A stretch of DNA of 56,972 nt from Billgrantia bachuensis (lineage in GTDB: Bacteria; Pseudomonadota; Gammaproteobacteria; Pseudomonadales; Halomonadaceae): contig NZ_JAAQTO010000010.1 in the NCBI RefSeq assembly GCF_011742165.1, positions 1 to 56,972 of the forward strand, read 5' to 3'. Numbering within the stretch: the first letter of the stretch is position 1; the number at the start of each line of letters is the position of its first letter. Below, one piece after another: positions 1-9,726 of the stretch. Made by a program: the position numbers and the translations under genes. Below the pieces are notes generated by a model. It did not search any database, was not told the origin of the DNA, and was given only the letters and a program-made list of their open reading frames with translations.

Positions 1-156
1 CAGGGCGAAGCACAGCACCTTCATCAGGAACACTGGATAGGCGACGAAGGGCGCCACCAGGCCGATCGCGATCAGCACCAGATAGAAGGCATTGCGACGC
101 AGGTTGGCGCGACGCTCTCGCTTGAGGGATGGGGTCACGGTCTGAGTCGTGGCCAT
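1..156 (-). CDS. livM: Branched-chain amino acid ABC transporter permease, LivM-like (N-terminus only)
   Basis: This is the first 52 codons of a permease whose remainder lies outside the left edge of the window. The start (MATTQTVTPSLKRERR...) is a basic cytoplasmic tail followed by a hydrophobic segment with the VAPFVAYPVFLMKVLCFAL pattern typical of LivM N-termini. It begins 4 bp after the stop of livH and is the last visible gene of a minus-strand importer operon. LivM would pair with LivH as the membrane channel of a type I importer for hydrophobic amino acids or amides. The LivM assignment rests on this short segment plus gene order. Confidence 0.8.
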   Translation of the reverse strand, partial: MATTQTVTPSLKRERRANLRRNAFYLVLIAIGLVAPFVAYPVFLMKVLCFAL

Positions 157-160
157 GTCG

Positions 161-1048
161 TCATGCCTCCTTGCCGAAGAGTCCGGTGGGTCTGAGCAGC
201 AGCACCAGAATCATCACCAGGAAAATTACGGTGTTGGCCGCCTCGGGGTAGTACACCTTGGTCAGACCCTCGATCAGTCCCATGGCCAGGCCGGTGACAA
301 TAGCACCCAGTATGGACCCCATCCCCCCGATGACCACCACGGCAAAGACCACGATCAATAGGTTGGAGCCCATGGTCGGCGACACGGGATAGAGCGGTGC
401 GGCAAGTACGCCGGCGAAGGCTGCAAGCGCCACGCCGAAGCCGTAGGTCAGCGTCACCAGCAGCGGCACATTGACGCCGAAGGCCTGCATCAGCGATGGG
501 TTCTCGGTGCCGGCCCGCAGATAGGCCCCGAGGCGCGTCCGCTCGATGATGTACCAAGTGCCAAAGCAGACGACGATGGCCGCCAGCAGCACCCAGGCAC
601 GGTACGTGGGCAGGAACATGAAACCGGTCTGATAGCCGCCCTGAAGCGCCTCGGGGGTCGGGTAGCGCGCCCCCGACACACCGAAGAAGTTGACCAGCGA
701 ACCTTCGAAGATCAGCGCCAGGCCAAAGGTCAGCAATAGCCCGTAAAGATGATCGAGATGCGCAATACGGCGCAGCAGTACACGCTCGACCAGCATTCCA
801 CCCAGCCCCACCACCAGCGGTGTCAGCAGCAGAGCGGCCCAATAGTTGATACCCAGGTACTGCATCCCCAGCAAGGTGGTGAATGCACCCAGCATATACA
901 TGGCCCCGTGGGCGAAGTTGACGATCTTCAGCAGGCCAAAGATCACTGCCAGGCCCAGGCTCAACAGGGCGTAGAAGGCACCGTTGATCAGGCCCAGCAG
1001 CAGTTGGCCCATGAACACCGCCAACGGCACCCCGAATATCATCGTCAT
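161..1048 (-). CDS. livH: Branched-chain amino acid-type ABC transporter permease LivH
   Basis: The 295-aa protein is almost entirely hydrophobic, with about eight predicted membrane helices. It carries the LivH signature near the N-terminus (NGAFYALLSLGLAVIFGLLK, then VNFAHGAMYMLG). In this family LivH and LivM form the transmembrane pore and LivF and LivG power it. The start at 1048 has a GAGGAG ribosome-binding site. The gene lies 59 bp after the binding-protein gene and 4 bp before livM. A strong GC hairpin sits in the gap before it and may set its expression relative to the binding protein. The family is clear, but the substrate cannot be read from the permease. Confidence 0.9.
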   Translation of the reverse strand: MTMIFGVPLAVFMGQLLLGLINGAFYALLSLGLAVIFGLLKIVNFAHGAMYMLGAFTTLLGMQYLGINYWAALLLTPLVVGLGGMLVERVLLRRIAHLDHLYGLLLTFGLALIFEGSLVNFFGVSGARYPTPEALQGGYQTGFMFLPTYRAWVLLAAIVVCFGTWYIIERTRLGAYLRAGTENPSLMQAFGVNVPLLVTLTYGFGVALAAFAGVLAAPLYPVSPTMGSNLLIVVFAVVVIGGMGSILGAIVTGLAMGLIEGLTKVYYPEAANTVIFLVMILVLLLRPTGLFGKEA

Positions 1049-1072
1049 GTCGGATTCTCCTCGCCCTCAGAA

Positions 1073-1094
1073 GGCGGCGGCCGCAGCCGCCGCC
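1073..1094 (-). other. GC-rich hairpin between binding-protein gene and livH
   Basis: A perfect inverted repeat with arms GGCGGCGGC and GCCGCCGCC surrounds a 4-nt loop, in the short gap after the binding-protein stop codon. No T-run follows, so it is not a canonical terminator. Similar stem-loops after periplasmic binding-protein genes are known to protect the upstream mRNA and lower expression of the membrane components. That role here is inferred. Confidence 0.6.
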
Positions 1095-1107
1095 GACTTG
1101 CATTGCT

Positions 1108-2328
1108 TCAGTTCTGTACCAGGTCGCACTGGCTCTCTGAAAGCGGACGGTAGGCCTCTTCGGCGGGAATGGTGGTGAGGATCTCGTAGAGATCCCATTC
1201 GTGGGTAGAGGCCTCCGGCGACTTCACGCGGGCCAGGTACATGTCGTGCACCATGCGGCCGTCCTCGCGAATTCGTCCGTTGCGGGCGAAGAAGTCGTGG
1301 ATCGGCTGCTTCATCATGTATTCACGCACCGTCTGGGTGTCGTCGCTGCCGGTAGCCTCGACGGCCTGCAGGTAGTGCATGGTGCTGGAGTAGATGCCGG
1401 CCTGGACCATGGTCGGCATGCTGCCTACGCGCTCGTAGTAGCGCTCGGCCCACTCGCGTGACTCATCGTCCATGTTCCAGTACCAGCCGGTGGTCAACAG
1501 CAGCCCTTGGGTCGTCTCGAGCCCCATGGCATAGACGTCGTTGAGGAATACCAGCAGACCGGCGAGCTGTTGGCCGGCCTCGACCACGCCGAACTGACTG
1601 GCGGTGTTGATGGCATTGACGGTGTCGGCTCCCGCGTTGGCCAAGCCAATGATCTTGGCGCCGGAGCCCTGGGCCTGGAGGATATAGGACGAGAAGTCGT
1701 CGGTGGGGAACGGATGGTGCACGCCGCCGATGACCTCGCCGCCGTTTTCTTCCACCACTTTGGTCACGTCGCCTTCAAGTGCATGACCGAAGGCGTAGTC
1801 GGCAGTGAGCATGAACCAGGTGTCGCCACCTTGCTCGACGACGGCACGGGCGGTGCCGTTGGCCAGCGGATAGGTGTCGTAGACCCAGTGGATGTGATTC
1901 GGAGTGCAGTGCTCGTTGGTGATGCTCGAGGCCGCCGAGCCGGAAACGATGCCCAGCTTGTCATTGGCTTCCAGCACGTTGGTCACAGCGATGGTCACCG
2001 AGGAGGCGACCATGCCGGCCACCAGGTCGACGTTACGCTGATCGACCCATTCGCGCACGGTATTGGCACCCACGTCAGCGCTGTTGCGGTCATCGGCGCT
2101 GAATACTTCGATCGGCATGCCGTCGACGCTACCGCCGAAGTCCTCGATCGCCATCTGCAGGGCCTCGAGGCCGCCCGGACCGGCCAGGTCACGGTAGGTG
2201 CCGGACATGTCGGCGAGGTAGCCGATGCGCACCTCCCCGTCGCTGATCTCGGCTTGGGCGGTCGCGGCCATCATCGAGGCGGCGGCAATGGCAATGCTGC
2301 TGGCGAGGGTCTTCTTGATGAAGGTCAT
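1108..2328 (-). CDS. Periplasmic substrate-binding protein of a LivK/HAAT-type ABC importer
   Basis: The 406-aa protein has an N-terminal signal peptide (MTFIKKTLASSIAIAAASMM, cut near AQA-EIS). A type I periplasmic binding fold follows: EVRIGYLADMSGTYRDLAG at the first strand, then DADR-like and GMVASSVTIAV segments characteristic of LivK-like receptors. It would capture the ligand in the periplasm and deliver it to LivHM. The start at 2328 is preferred because GGAG lies 6 nt upstream; the ATG at 2340 is four codons longer and lacks a good site. The closest relatives I can recall are amino-acid, amide or aromatic-acid receptors, so the ligand is uncertain. The 191-bp gap to livF is the largest inside the operon. 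Confidence 0.88.
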   Translation of the reverse strand: MTFIKKTLASSIAIAAASMMAATAQAEISDGEVRIGYLADMSGTYRDLAGPGGLEALQMAIEDFGGSVDGMPIEVFSADDRNSADVGANTVREWVDQRNVDLVAGMVASSVTIAVTNVLEANDKLGIVSGSAASSITNEHCTPNHIHWVYDTYPLANGTARAVVEQGGDTWFMLTADYAFGHALEGDVTKVVEENGGEVIGGVHHPFPTDDFSSYILQAQGSGAKIIGLANAGADTVNAINTASQFGVVEAGQQLAGLLVFLNDVYAMGLETTQGLLLTTGWYWNMDDESREWAERYYERVGSMPTMVQAGIYSSTMHYLQAVEATGSDDTQTVREYMMKQPIHDFFARNGRIREDGRMVHDMYLARVKSPEASTHEWDLYEILTTIPAEEAYRPLSESQCDLVQN

Positions 2329-2519
2329 TTTCGTCTCCATGGCCCGTTCGGGCGGCTTGTTGTTGTCACGCGCACTGCGGGTAAATCGCGATTCGTCGTG
2401 GTTCTGCAAATCAGTGGTTACGAACTGCTGTTGTGGTTCTTGTTTTGCCGGTAAGGCACGGCTTGGCAAGGGGCCCGCCTGCCGGGGCACAGCGAGCCGG
2501 GGCTTGCTTCGTGGGCTGG

Positions 2520-3268
<749 letters not shown>

Positions 3269-3272
<4 letters not shown>

Positions 3273-4036
3273 GCGCTGGCCTCCTCTGCCTCACTGCCCA
3301 TGTATGCCTCCCGCACCTGCGGGTCGGCGGAGACCGCTTCATAATCTCCCTCCGCCAGCACGGCACCCCGGGCCAGCACGGTAATCCGGTCGCACAAGCG
3401 GCTCACTACGCTGAGGTTGTGTTCGACCATCAACACCGTGCGTCCCTTGGCCACACGGCGAATCAGCTCGACGATGCGATCGACATCCTCCGCCCCCATG
3501 CCTTGGGTCGGCTCGTCGAGCAGCATCAAGGTCGGGTTCATCGCCAGGGTGGTCGCAACCTCCAGCGCACGCTTGCGTCCATAGGGCATCTCCACGGTTA
3601 GCACGTCGGAGTACTCCCGCAAGCCGACCTCGTCGAGCAGCTCGATGGCACGCTCGTTGAGGTGCTCCAGGGTGCGCTCGGATTTCCAGAAGTGGAACGA
3701 GGTGCCGATTGGCCGCTGCAGCGCCACGCGCACGTTCTCCAAAGCGGTCATATGGGCGAACACTGCGGAGATCTGGAACGAACGCACCATGCCCATGCGA
3801 GCAATCCCGTTGGCCTTCATGCCGGTGATCGCCTTGCCGCGGTAGAGAATCTCGCCCCGCGTCGGTGGCAGGAACTTGGTGAGGAGGTTGAAGACGGTCG
3901 TCTTGCCGGCACCATTGGGTCCGATCAAGGCGTGGATATGCCCTTCACGGACTTGCAGGTTGACATCGTCCACCGCCGTGAAGCCACGGAACTGCTTGGT
4001 CAGCCCGCGAGTTTCGAGGATGAACTCCTGGGTCAT
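3269..4036 (-). CDS. livG: ABC transporter ATP-binding protein LivG
   Basis: The 255-aa ATPase has an intact Walker A (GPNGAGKTTVFNLLT), the LivG feature VRSFQI followed by ALENV, a degenerate signature segment (MPYGRKRALEVA), Walker B (LMLLDEPTQGM) and the H-loop (MVEHNLSVV). It is the first gene of the importer operon livG-livF-binding protein-livH-livM. The start MTQEF at 4036 is chosen because homology begins there and a GAGAGGG site precedes it. Longer in-frame extensions would run through the promoter region and its palindrome. It forms the cytoplasmic ATPase heterodimer with LivF. Confidence 0.92.
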
Positions 4037-4137
4037 GTGACGTCCCTCTCTGGAGCGCCGATGGCGGTCCAATCGCTGATTATTGTCGTTGTGGTGAAGG
4101 CTGCGACTCATGCTTGGCTCAGCCCGGCTTCTAACCT

Positions 4138-4151
4138 TTACGTTAACGTAA
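4138..4151. promoter_or_regulatory. Perfect 14-bp palindrome upstream of livG, candidate operator
   Basis: TTACGTTAACGTAA is perfectly self-complementary. It lies about 100 bp before the livG start, in the only sizeable non-coding space ahead of the importer operon. Its shape resembles the palindromes I recall for MerR-family LiuR regulators of branched-chain amino acid catabolism. That match is from memory and has not been tested. No convincing -35/-10 pair could be placed around it. A LiuR-type site would make biological sense for a branched-chain-type importer. Confidence 0.5.
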
Positions 4152-4240
4152 GCTAGAGGAGAGACAACCGCGGAGCAACCGTTGAAGTGTCGAACTCGAC
4201 CAATGGCGTAGAGGCAGTCGCATTTCAATAGCTTGCGAAC

Positions 4241-4269
4241 AAAAACGCGATGCCGTAGAGGCATCGCGT
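4241..4269 (-). terminator. Rho-independent terminator of sdaA
   Basis: On the minus strand a 10-bp perfect stem (ACGCGATGCC / GGCATCGCGT) with a 5-nt loop is followed directly by a run of five Ts. It lies about 45 bp past the sdaA stop codon. A second GC-rich hairpin (arms AGCCGGCGGC and GCCGCCGGCT, 4290-4312) abuts the stop codon. Together they should isolate sdaA from the importer operon downstream. Confidence 0.85.
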
Positions 4270-4313
4270 CGATAGGAAGTGACTCGCTCAGCCGGCGGCC
4301 GTGCCGCCGGCTG

Positions 4314-5693
4314 TCAGCATTCGATAGCGTTCACGGCAAGCCCGCCACGAGATGTTTCCTTGTACTTGTCCTGCATGTCGCGTCCGGTGTCGCGCATGGT
4401 GCGAATCGCCTTGTCGAGCGAGATGAAATGCTCGCCATCGCCACGCAGCGCCATCTGGGCGGCATTGATCGCCTTGACCGAGGCGATGGCATTGCGCTCT
4501 ATGCACGGCACCTGCACCAGGCCGCCTACCGGGTCGCAGGTCAATCCGAGATTGTGCTCCAGGCCGATTTCGGCAGCGTTCTCCACCTGACCGACGCTCC
4601 CTCCCATGACTTCGGCAAGCCCCGCCGCGGCCATGGCACAGGCCGAACCCACCTCGCCCTGACAGCCGACCTCGGCGCCGGAAATGGAGGCGTTCTTCTT
4701 GCACAGGATGCCCACCGCCCCGGCGGCCAGCAGGAAGTCCACCACGTCGCGCTCGCAGGCACCGGGCTGAAACTTCATGTAGTAGTGCAGCACTGCAGGA
4801 ATGATGCCGGCCGCGCCGTTCGTCGGTGCAGTGACCATGCGCCCGCCGGCAGCATTCTCCTCGTTCACCGCGAGGGCAAAGACATTGACCCAGTCCATCG
4901 CGCCGAAAGTCGTCGCGATCAAGCTCTGGTCGTCGCCTGCCGCCAGCAGGCGACGATGCAGCGCGGCGGCACGCCGCTTGACGTTCAGCCCACCGGGCAA
5001 TACGCCCTCTTGCTCCAGGCCGGTATCGACACAGGCACGCATGGCCTGCCAGATCTGCCACAGGCCATCGCGGATCTCGGCCTCGCTGCGCCACGCCTTC
5101 TCGTTTTCCAGCATCAGTTCGCTGATGCGCATGTCATGCATGCGGCACAAGGCCATCAGCTCGGCAGCCGAGTTGAAGTCATAGGGCAAAAGCGTGTGGT
5201 CCTGGTCCAACTCGCCGCGCTCGGCCTGGCCCTCGTCGATGACGAAGCCTCCACCCACCGAATAATAGGTATTGCGCCACAGTTCTTCGCCATGGCCATG
5301 AGCTACCAGCGTCATGGCATTGGGGTGGTAAGGCAGGCACTCCTCGTACCACTGCATATCGCGTGCCCAGAGGAAGGGAATCGCCAACCGACCGTCGAAC
5401 ATCAGCGTGTTCGCTTCGAGCAGTTCTTCGATGCAGGGCGTGACAACGGCAGGATCGATCCGGTCGGGGCGCTCCCCCATCAATCCCATGATCACGGCGC
5501 GATCGGTACCGTGTCCCTTGCCGGTGGCGCATAGCGAGCCGTACAGTTTCACCTCGATGCGAGCCACCCTTTCGAGCAGGTCCTGTTCGCGTAGCGCCTG
5601 CACGAAATCATAGGCCGCGCGCATCGGACCCACGGTATGGGAACTGGACGGGCCAATGCCGATCTTGAACAGGTCGAATACGCTGATTGCCAT
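4314..5693 (-). CDS. sdaA: L-serine ammonia-lyase (iron-sulfur, single chain)
   Basis: The 459-aa enzyme deaminates L-serine to pyruvate and ammonia. The N-terminal beta domain has [16 protein letters not shown]. The alpha domain has [12 protein letters not shown] and three cluster cysteines in [16 protein letters not shown] and VPCIERN. The chain ends in ...AIEC, a C-terminal cysteine. In Legionella serine dehydratase such a tail cysteine caps the [4Fe-4S] cluster in the active site until substrate displaces it, and the length here is nearly the same. The start has AGGTGAT upstream. A LysR gene is divergent across 173 bp that contain a LysR-type box. Confidence 0.96.
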   Translation of the reverse strand: MAISVFDLFKIGIGPSSSHTVGPMRAAYDFVQALREQDLLERVARIEVKLYGSLCATGKGHGTDRAVIMGLMGERPDRIDPAVVTPCIEELLEANTLMFDGRLAIPFLWARDMQWYEECLPYHPNAMTLVAHGHGEELWRNTYYSVGGGFVIDEGQAERGELDQDHTLLPYDFNSAAELMALCRMHDMRISELMLENEKAWRSEAEIRDGLWQIWQAMRACVDTGLEQEGVLPGGLNVKRRAAALHRRLLAAGDDQSLIATTFGAMDWVNVFALAVNEENAAGGRMVTAPTNGAAGIIPAVLHYYMKFQPGACERDVVDFLLAAGAVGILCKKNASISGAEVGCQGEVGSACAMAAAGLAEVMGGSVGQVENAAEIGLEHNLGLTCDPVGGLVQVPCIERNAIASVKAINAAQMALRGDGEHFISLDKAIRTMRDTGRDMQDKYKETSRGGLAVNAIEC

Positions 5694-5774
5694 GGATCAC
5701 CTCGTCGGTAGCCAGCCGATCGTCTCACGCATGAACAGTCATGCGGCTTACGAATCAGTCTGGCTAAAACATGT

Positions 5775-5789
5775 TTGCCTTTGCGGCAA
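5775..5789. promoter_or_regulatory. Candidate LysR-type operator between sdaA and the lysR gene
   Basis: TTGCC-N5-GGCAA is an inverted repeat that contains the T-N11-A spacing typical of LysR-family binding sites. It lies centrally in the 173-bp divergent spacer between sdaA and the LysR gene at 5867. This placement suits a regulator acting on both its own promoter and sdaA. Binding by that regulator is inferred. Confidence 0.5.
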
Positions 5790-5866
5790 GGATGACCTTA
5801 TGTTGGTGGCGAATCCCTCATTCGGCAAACGAGAATAACTGCTCAAGGCTATAGCAAAACTAAACC

Positions 5867-6811
5867 ATGAACCGCCTGCTCCATGCCCAGACCCATGCCT
5901 GGCTGAAAGTTTTCGCCGTCAGCGCCCGCCACCTCTCCTTCACCCGCGCGGCGGAGGAGCTGCATGTCACCACCGGCGCGGTGAGCCAGCAGATCAAGCA
6001 GCTCGAGGAGCGGCTGGGCTTCAAGCTGTTTCGCCGCCTGCCGCGGCGTCTTGAGCTCACCGAAGAGGGCAAACGACTTGCCGCCGTGGTCGATGAGGCG
6101 TACCAGTCGGTCGGCCTCGAGGTGAAGCGCCTGCGCAGCGGCGTGATGAGTGGCGTCATTCGCCTGCGCAGCGTGCCGGCCTTCCTCAGTAAGTGGCTGA
6201 TGCCACGCTTGCCACGACTTCAGGCCCGCTTCCCCGACATCGAACTGCAGGTCATCGCCGAGGACAGCAGCCTGTCGTTGCGCGAGGGTGAGTTCGACCT
6301 GGCGATCGACCTCAATGACGGCCACTATCCGGGACTTGCCATCACCCCGCTGATCGAAGAGGTGATCTTTCCCGTCTGCGCCCCCGCCCTGATGCGGCGA
6401 CGGCCGCCGCTGTCGCGACCCGAGGACCTGGCCTGGTACCCATTGCTGCACGACGTCACCGCCTGGCGGGGAGGGCATCCGTATGCCGAGTGGGAACACT
6501 ACCTGCAAGCCATCGAGGCGCCGCCGCTAAACGTTCGCCGCGGCTACACCTTCAACCGTCATCGCTTGGCTCTGGAAGCGGCCGTCGCGGGCATGGGAGT
6601 CGCCATTGCACGCCAGGCCCTGCTGACTGACGAACTGCAAACCGGCAGCCTGATAGCGCCCTTTCCCCAGCGCATACCGACCGGCAAGCGCTATGGCATC
6701 GTGCATACCAGCGGTGCGCTTGACGACCGCCGAGTTGCTGCAGTGCATGACTGGATCGTGGAGGAGACGCAGCGCAGCCGGGACCTGGCCATGGCAGACC
6801 TCAACCGATGA
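5867..6811 (+). CDS. LysR-family transcriptional regulator (GcvA/DsdC-like)
   Basis: The 314-aa protein has an N-terminal winged HTH (about residues 10-68: HLSFTRAAEELHVTTGAVSQ, then QIKQLEERLGFKLFRR). A LysR substrate-binding domain follows, with the GYTFNRHRLALEAAVAGMGVAI segment typical of the GcvA group. The group includes regulators of glycine, D-serine and beta-lactamase genes. The divergent neighbour is serine dehydratase, so control of serine breakdown in response to an amino acid is the simplest inference. The start lacks a strong ribosome-binding site. A membrane-protein gene follows 51 bp downstream on the same strand. Confidence 0.9.
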   Translation: MNRLLHAQTHAWLKVFAVSARHLSFTRAAEELHVTTGAVSQQIKQLEERLGFKLFRRLPRRLELTEEGKRLAAVVDEAYQSVGLEVKRLRSGVMSGVIRLRSVPAFLSKWLMPRLPRLQARFPDIELQVIAEDSSLSLREGEFDLAIDLNDGHYPGLAITPLIEEVIFPVCAPALMRRRPPLSRPEDLAWYPLLHDVTAWRGGHPYAEWEHYLQAIEAPPLNVRRGYTFNRHRLALEAAVAGMGVAIARQALLTDELQTGSLIAPFPQRIPTGKRYGIVHTSGALDDRRVAAVHDWIVEETQRSRDLAMADLNR

Positions 6812-6862
6812 CGCTACAATTCTTGCCTTATCGTATGCCTGTCCTGCCCCAGCGGAAATCTC

Positions 6863-7522
6863 ATGTCACGAACCCCCTTGTCGCCGCAGCCAACGGCGCC
6901 CATCGGCCTTGGTGCAGCCTTCTTTCGCGCCACTCTCTACATCTTGCTTATTGCCGCACTTCTGCAAGGTATCTATTACGAAGCGCTGTATCTTCCCGCC
7001 AGGCGCTCCTTCGCCGAGCAGGGTTTCACCGAGCTGTGCCAAAGCATAGTGCTGGCAGCCAGCGCACTACTGCTGTGCACGCCCCCCGCCCGGCGTGAGC
7101 TGCCCACCGTCTCGCTGCTGTTGCTCGCGCTGATCGTCGCCTCGCTGATCCGCGAGCAGGATTACTACCTCGATAAGCATATCTTCGACGGTGCCTGGCA
7201 GCTGCTGGTGACGCTGACTCTGCTCCCCTGCCTCTCTTTTGTGCTGTGGCGTCGTCAACGCTTCGTGAACGAGTTCGAGGCATACAGCAACAGCTTCTCG
7301 TTCGGCCTCTTCGCCTCCGGCTTTCTTGTCACCTACGTATTCTCTCGCCTGTACGGGCGCAGCGAGATGTGGATGGCCATTCTCGAAGACCACTATCAGC
7401 GCACCTTCAAGGAAGCCGCCGAGGAAATTACCGAACTGCTCGGCTATAGCCTGATCCTGATCGCCATCATCGAACTCGTTCTGCTAGCGAGGCGCTGGCA
7501 GCAGGCACGAAGCACGCCCTGA
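6863..7522 (+). CDS. Membrane protein of unknown function, about six helices
   Basis: I do not recognise this 219-aa protein. It shows about six hydrophobic segments, near residues 24-44, 60-76, 83-99, 112-130, 147-167 and 190-210. Conserved-looking charged motifs sit between them: SLIREQDYYLDKHIFDG after helix 3 and FKEAAEEITELLGY before the last helix. The charged residues at membrane borders hint at a family with a buried polar site, but no function can be assigned. It follows the LysR gene by 51 bp and ends at a hairpin shared with the convergent rpoD. Co-transcription with lysR is possible. Confidence 0.7.
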   Translation: MSRTPLSPQPTAPIGLGAAFFRATLYILLIAALLQGIYYEALYLPARRSFAEQGFTELCQSIVLAASALLLCTPPARRELPTVSLLLLALIVASLIREQDYYLDKHIFDGAWQLLVTLTLLPCLSFVLWRRQRFVNEFEAYSNSFSFGLFASGFLVTYVFSRLYGRSEMWMAILEDHYQRTFKEAAEEITELLGYSLILIAIIELVLLARRWQQARSTP

Positions 7523-7564
7523 TGGGCAGCGCCAATAACCCACAGCCTGCCGCCACCTCCAACG

Positions 7565-7598
7565 CAAGACGCCCGCAGCCATGGCTGCGGGCGTCTTG
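7565..7598. terminator. Bidirectional hairpin between the membrane-protein gene and rpoD
   Basis: A 16-bp perfect inverted repeat (arms CAAGACGCCCGCAGCC and its complement, 2-nt centre) lies between two convergent genes. It has no long T-run on either side. Its position and strength suggest a shared terminator for the rightward membrane-protein gene and the leftward rpoD operon. Confidence 0.65.
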
Positions 7599-7624
7599 TC
7601 GGTTGCCCAAGGGCTCGGGTAGCG

Positions 7625-9478
<1,854 letters not shown>

Positions 9479-9726
9479 AGAAACCCTATCTCGACGAAGA
9501 AGAATGAAGCACCTGAAGCGCTGGGGTGGAGAAAACTCATGAAGCCCAATAGTATAGCGGGAAACTCCGCGAGCCCGCCAGTGCGGCCCATTTGCTCGAT
9601 CACTCAGGTGTGTTAGTTTAAACGGTTATGCTGTCGCGGGGGCTCAGTGCATGCCTCCTATGTGGTGGCGGTAGAAAAGAATTCAACCCACCACCCGCAT
9701 TCTTCGTCATCCGTGACGCCTGCATC
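9479..9726 (-). other. dnaG-rpoD intergenic region
   Basis: This 248-bp stretch holds no convincing gene. On the minus strand it contains TATACT (9551-9556), a plausible -10 element for rpoD, but no matching -35. In other gammaproteobacteria extra rpoD promoters lie in or after dnaG, so a promoter here is expected. The exact site is uncertain. Confidence 0.35.

Noticed and set aside
4233..5534. Plus-strand frame of over 430 codons opposite sdaA
   Set aside because: Antisense shadow. SdaA on the minus strand carries complete catalytic and cluster motifs.
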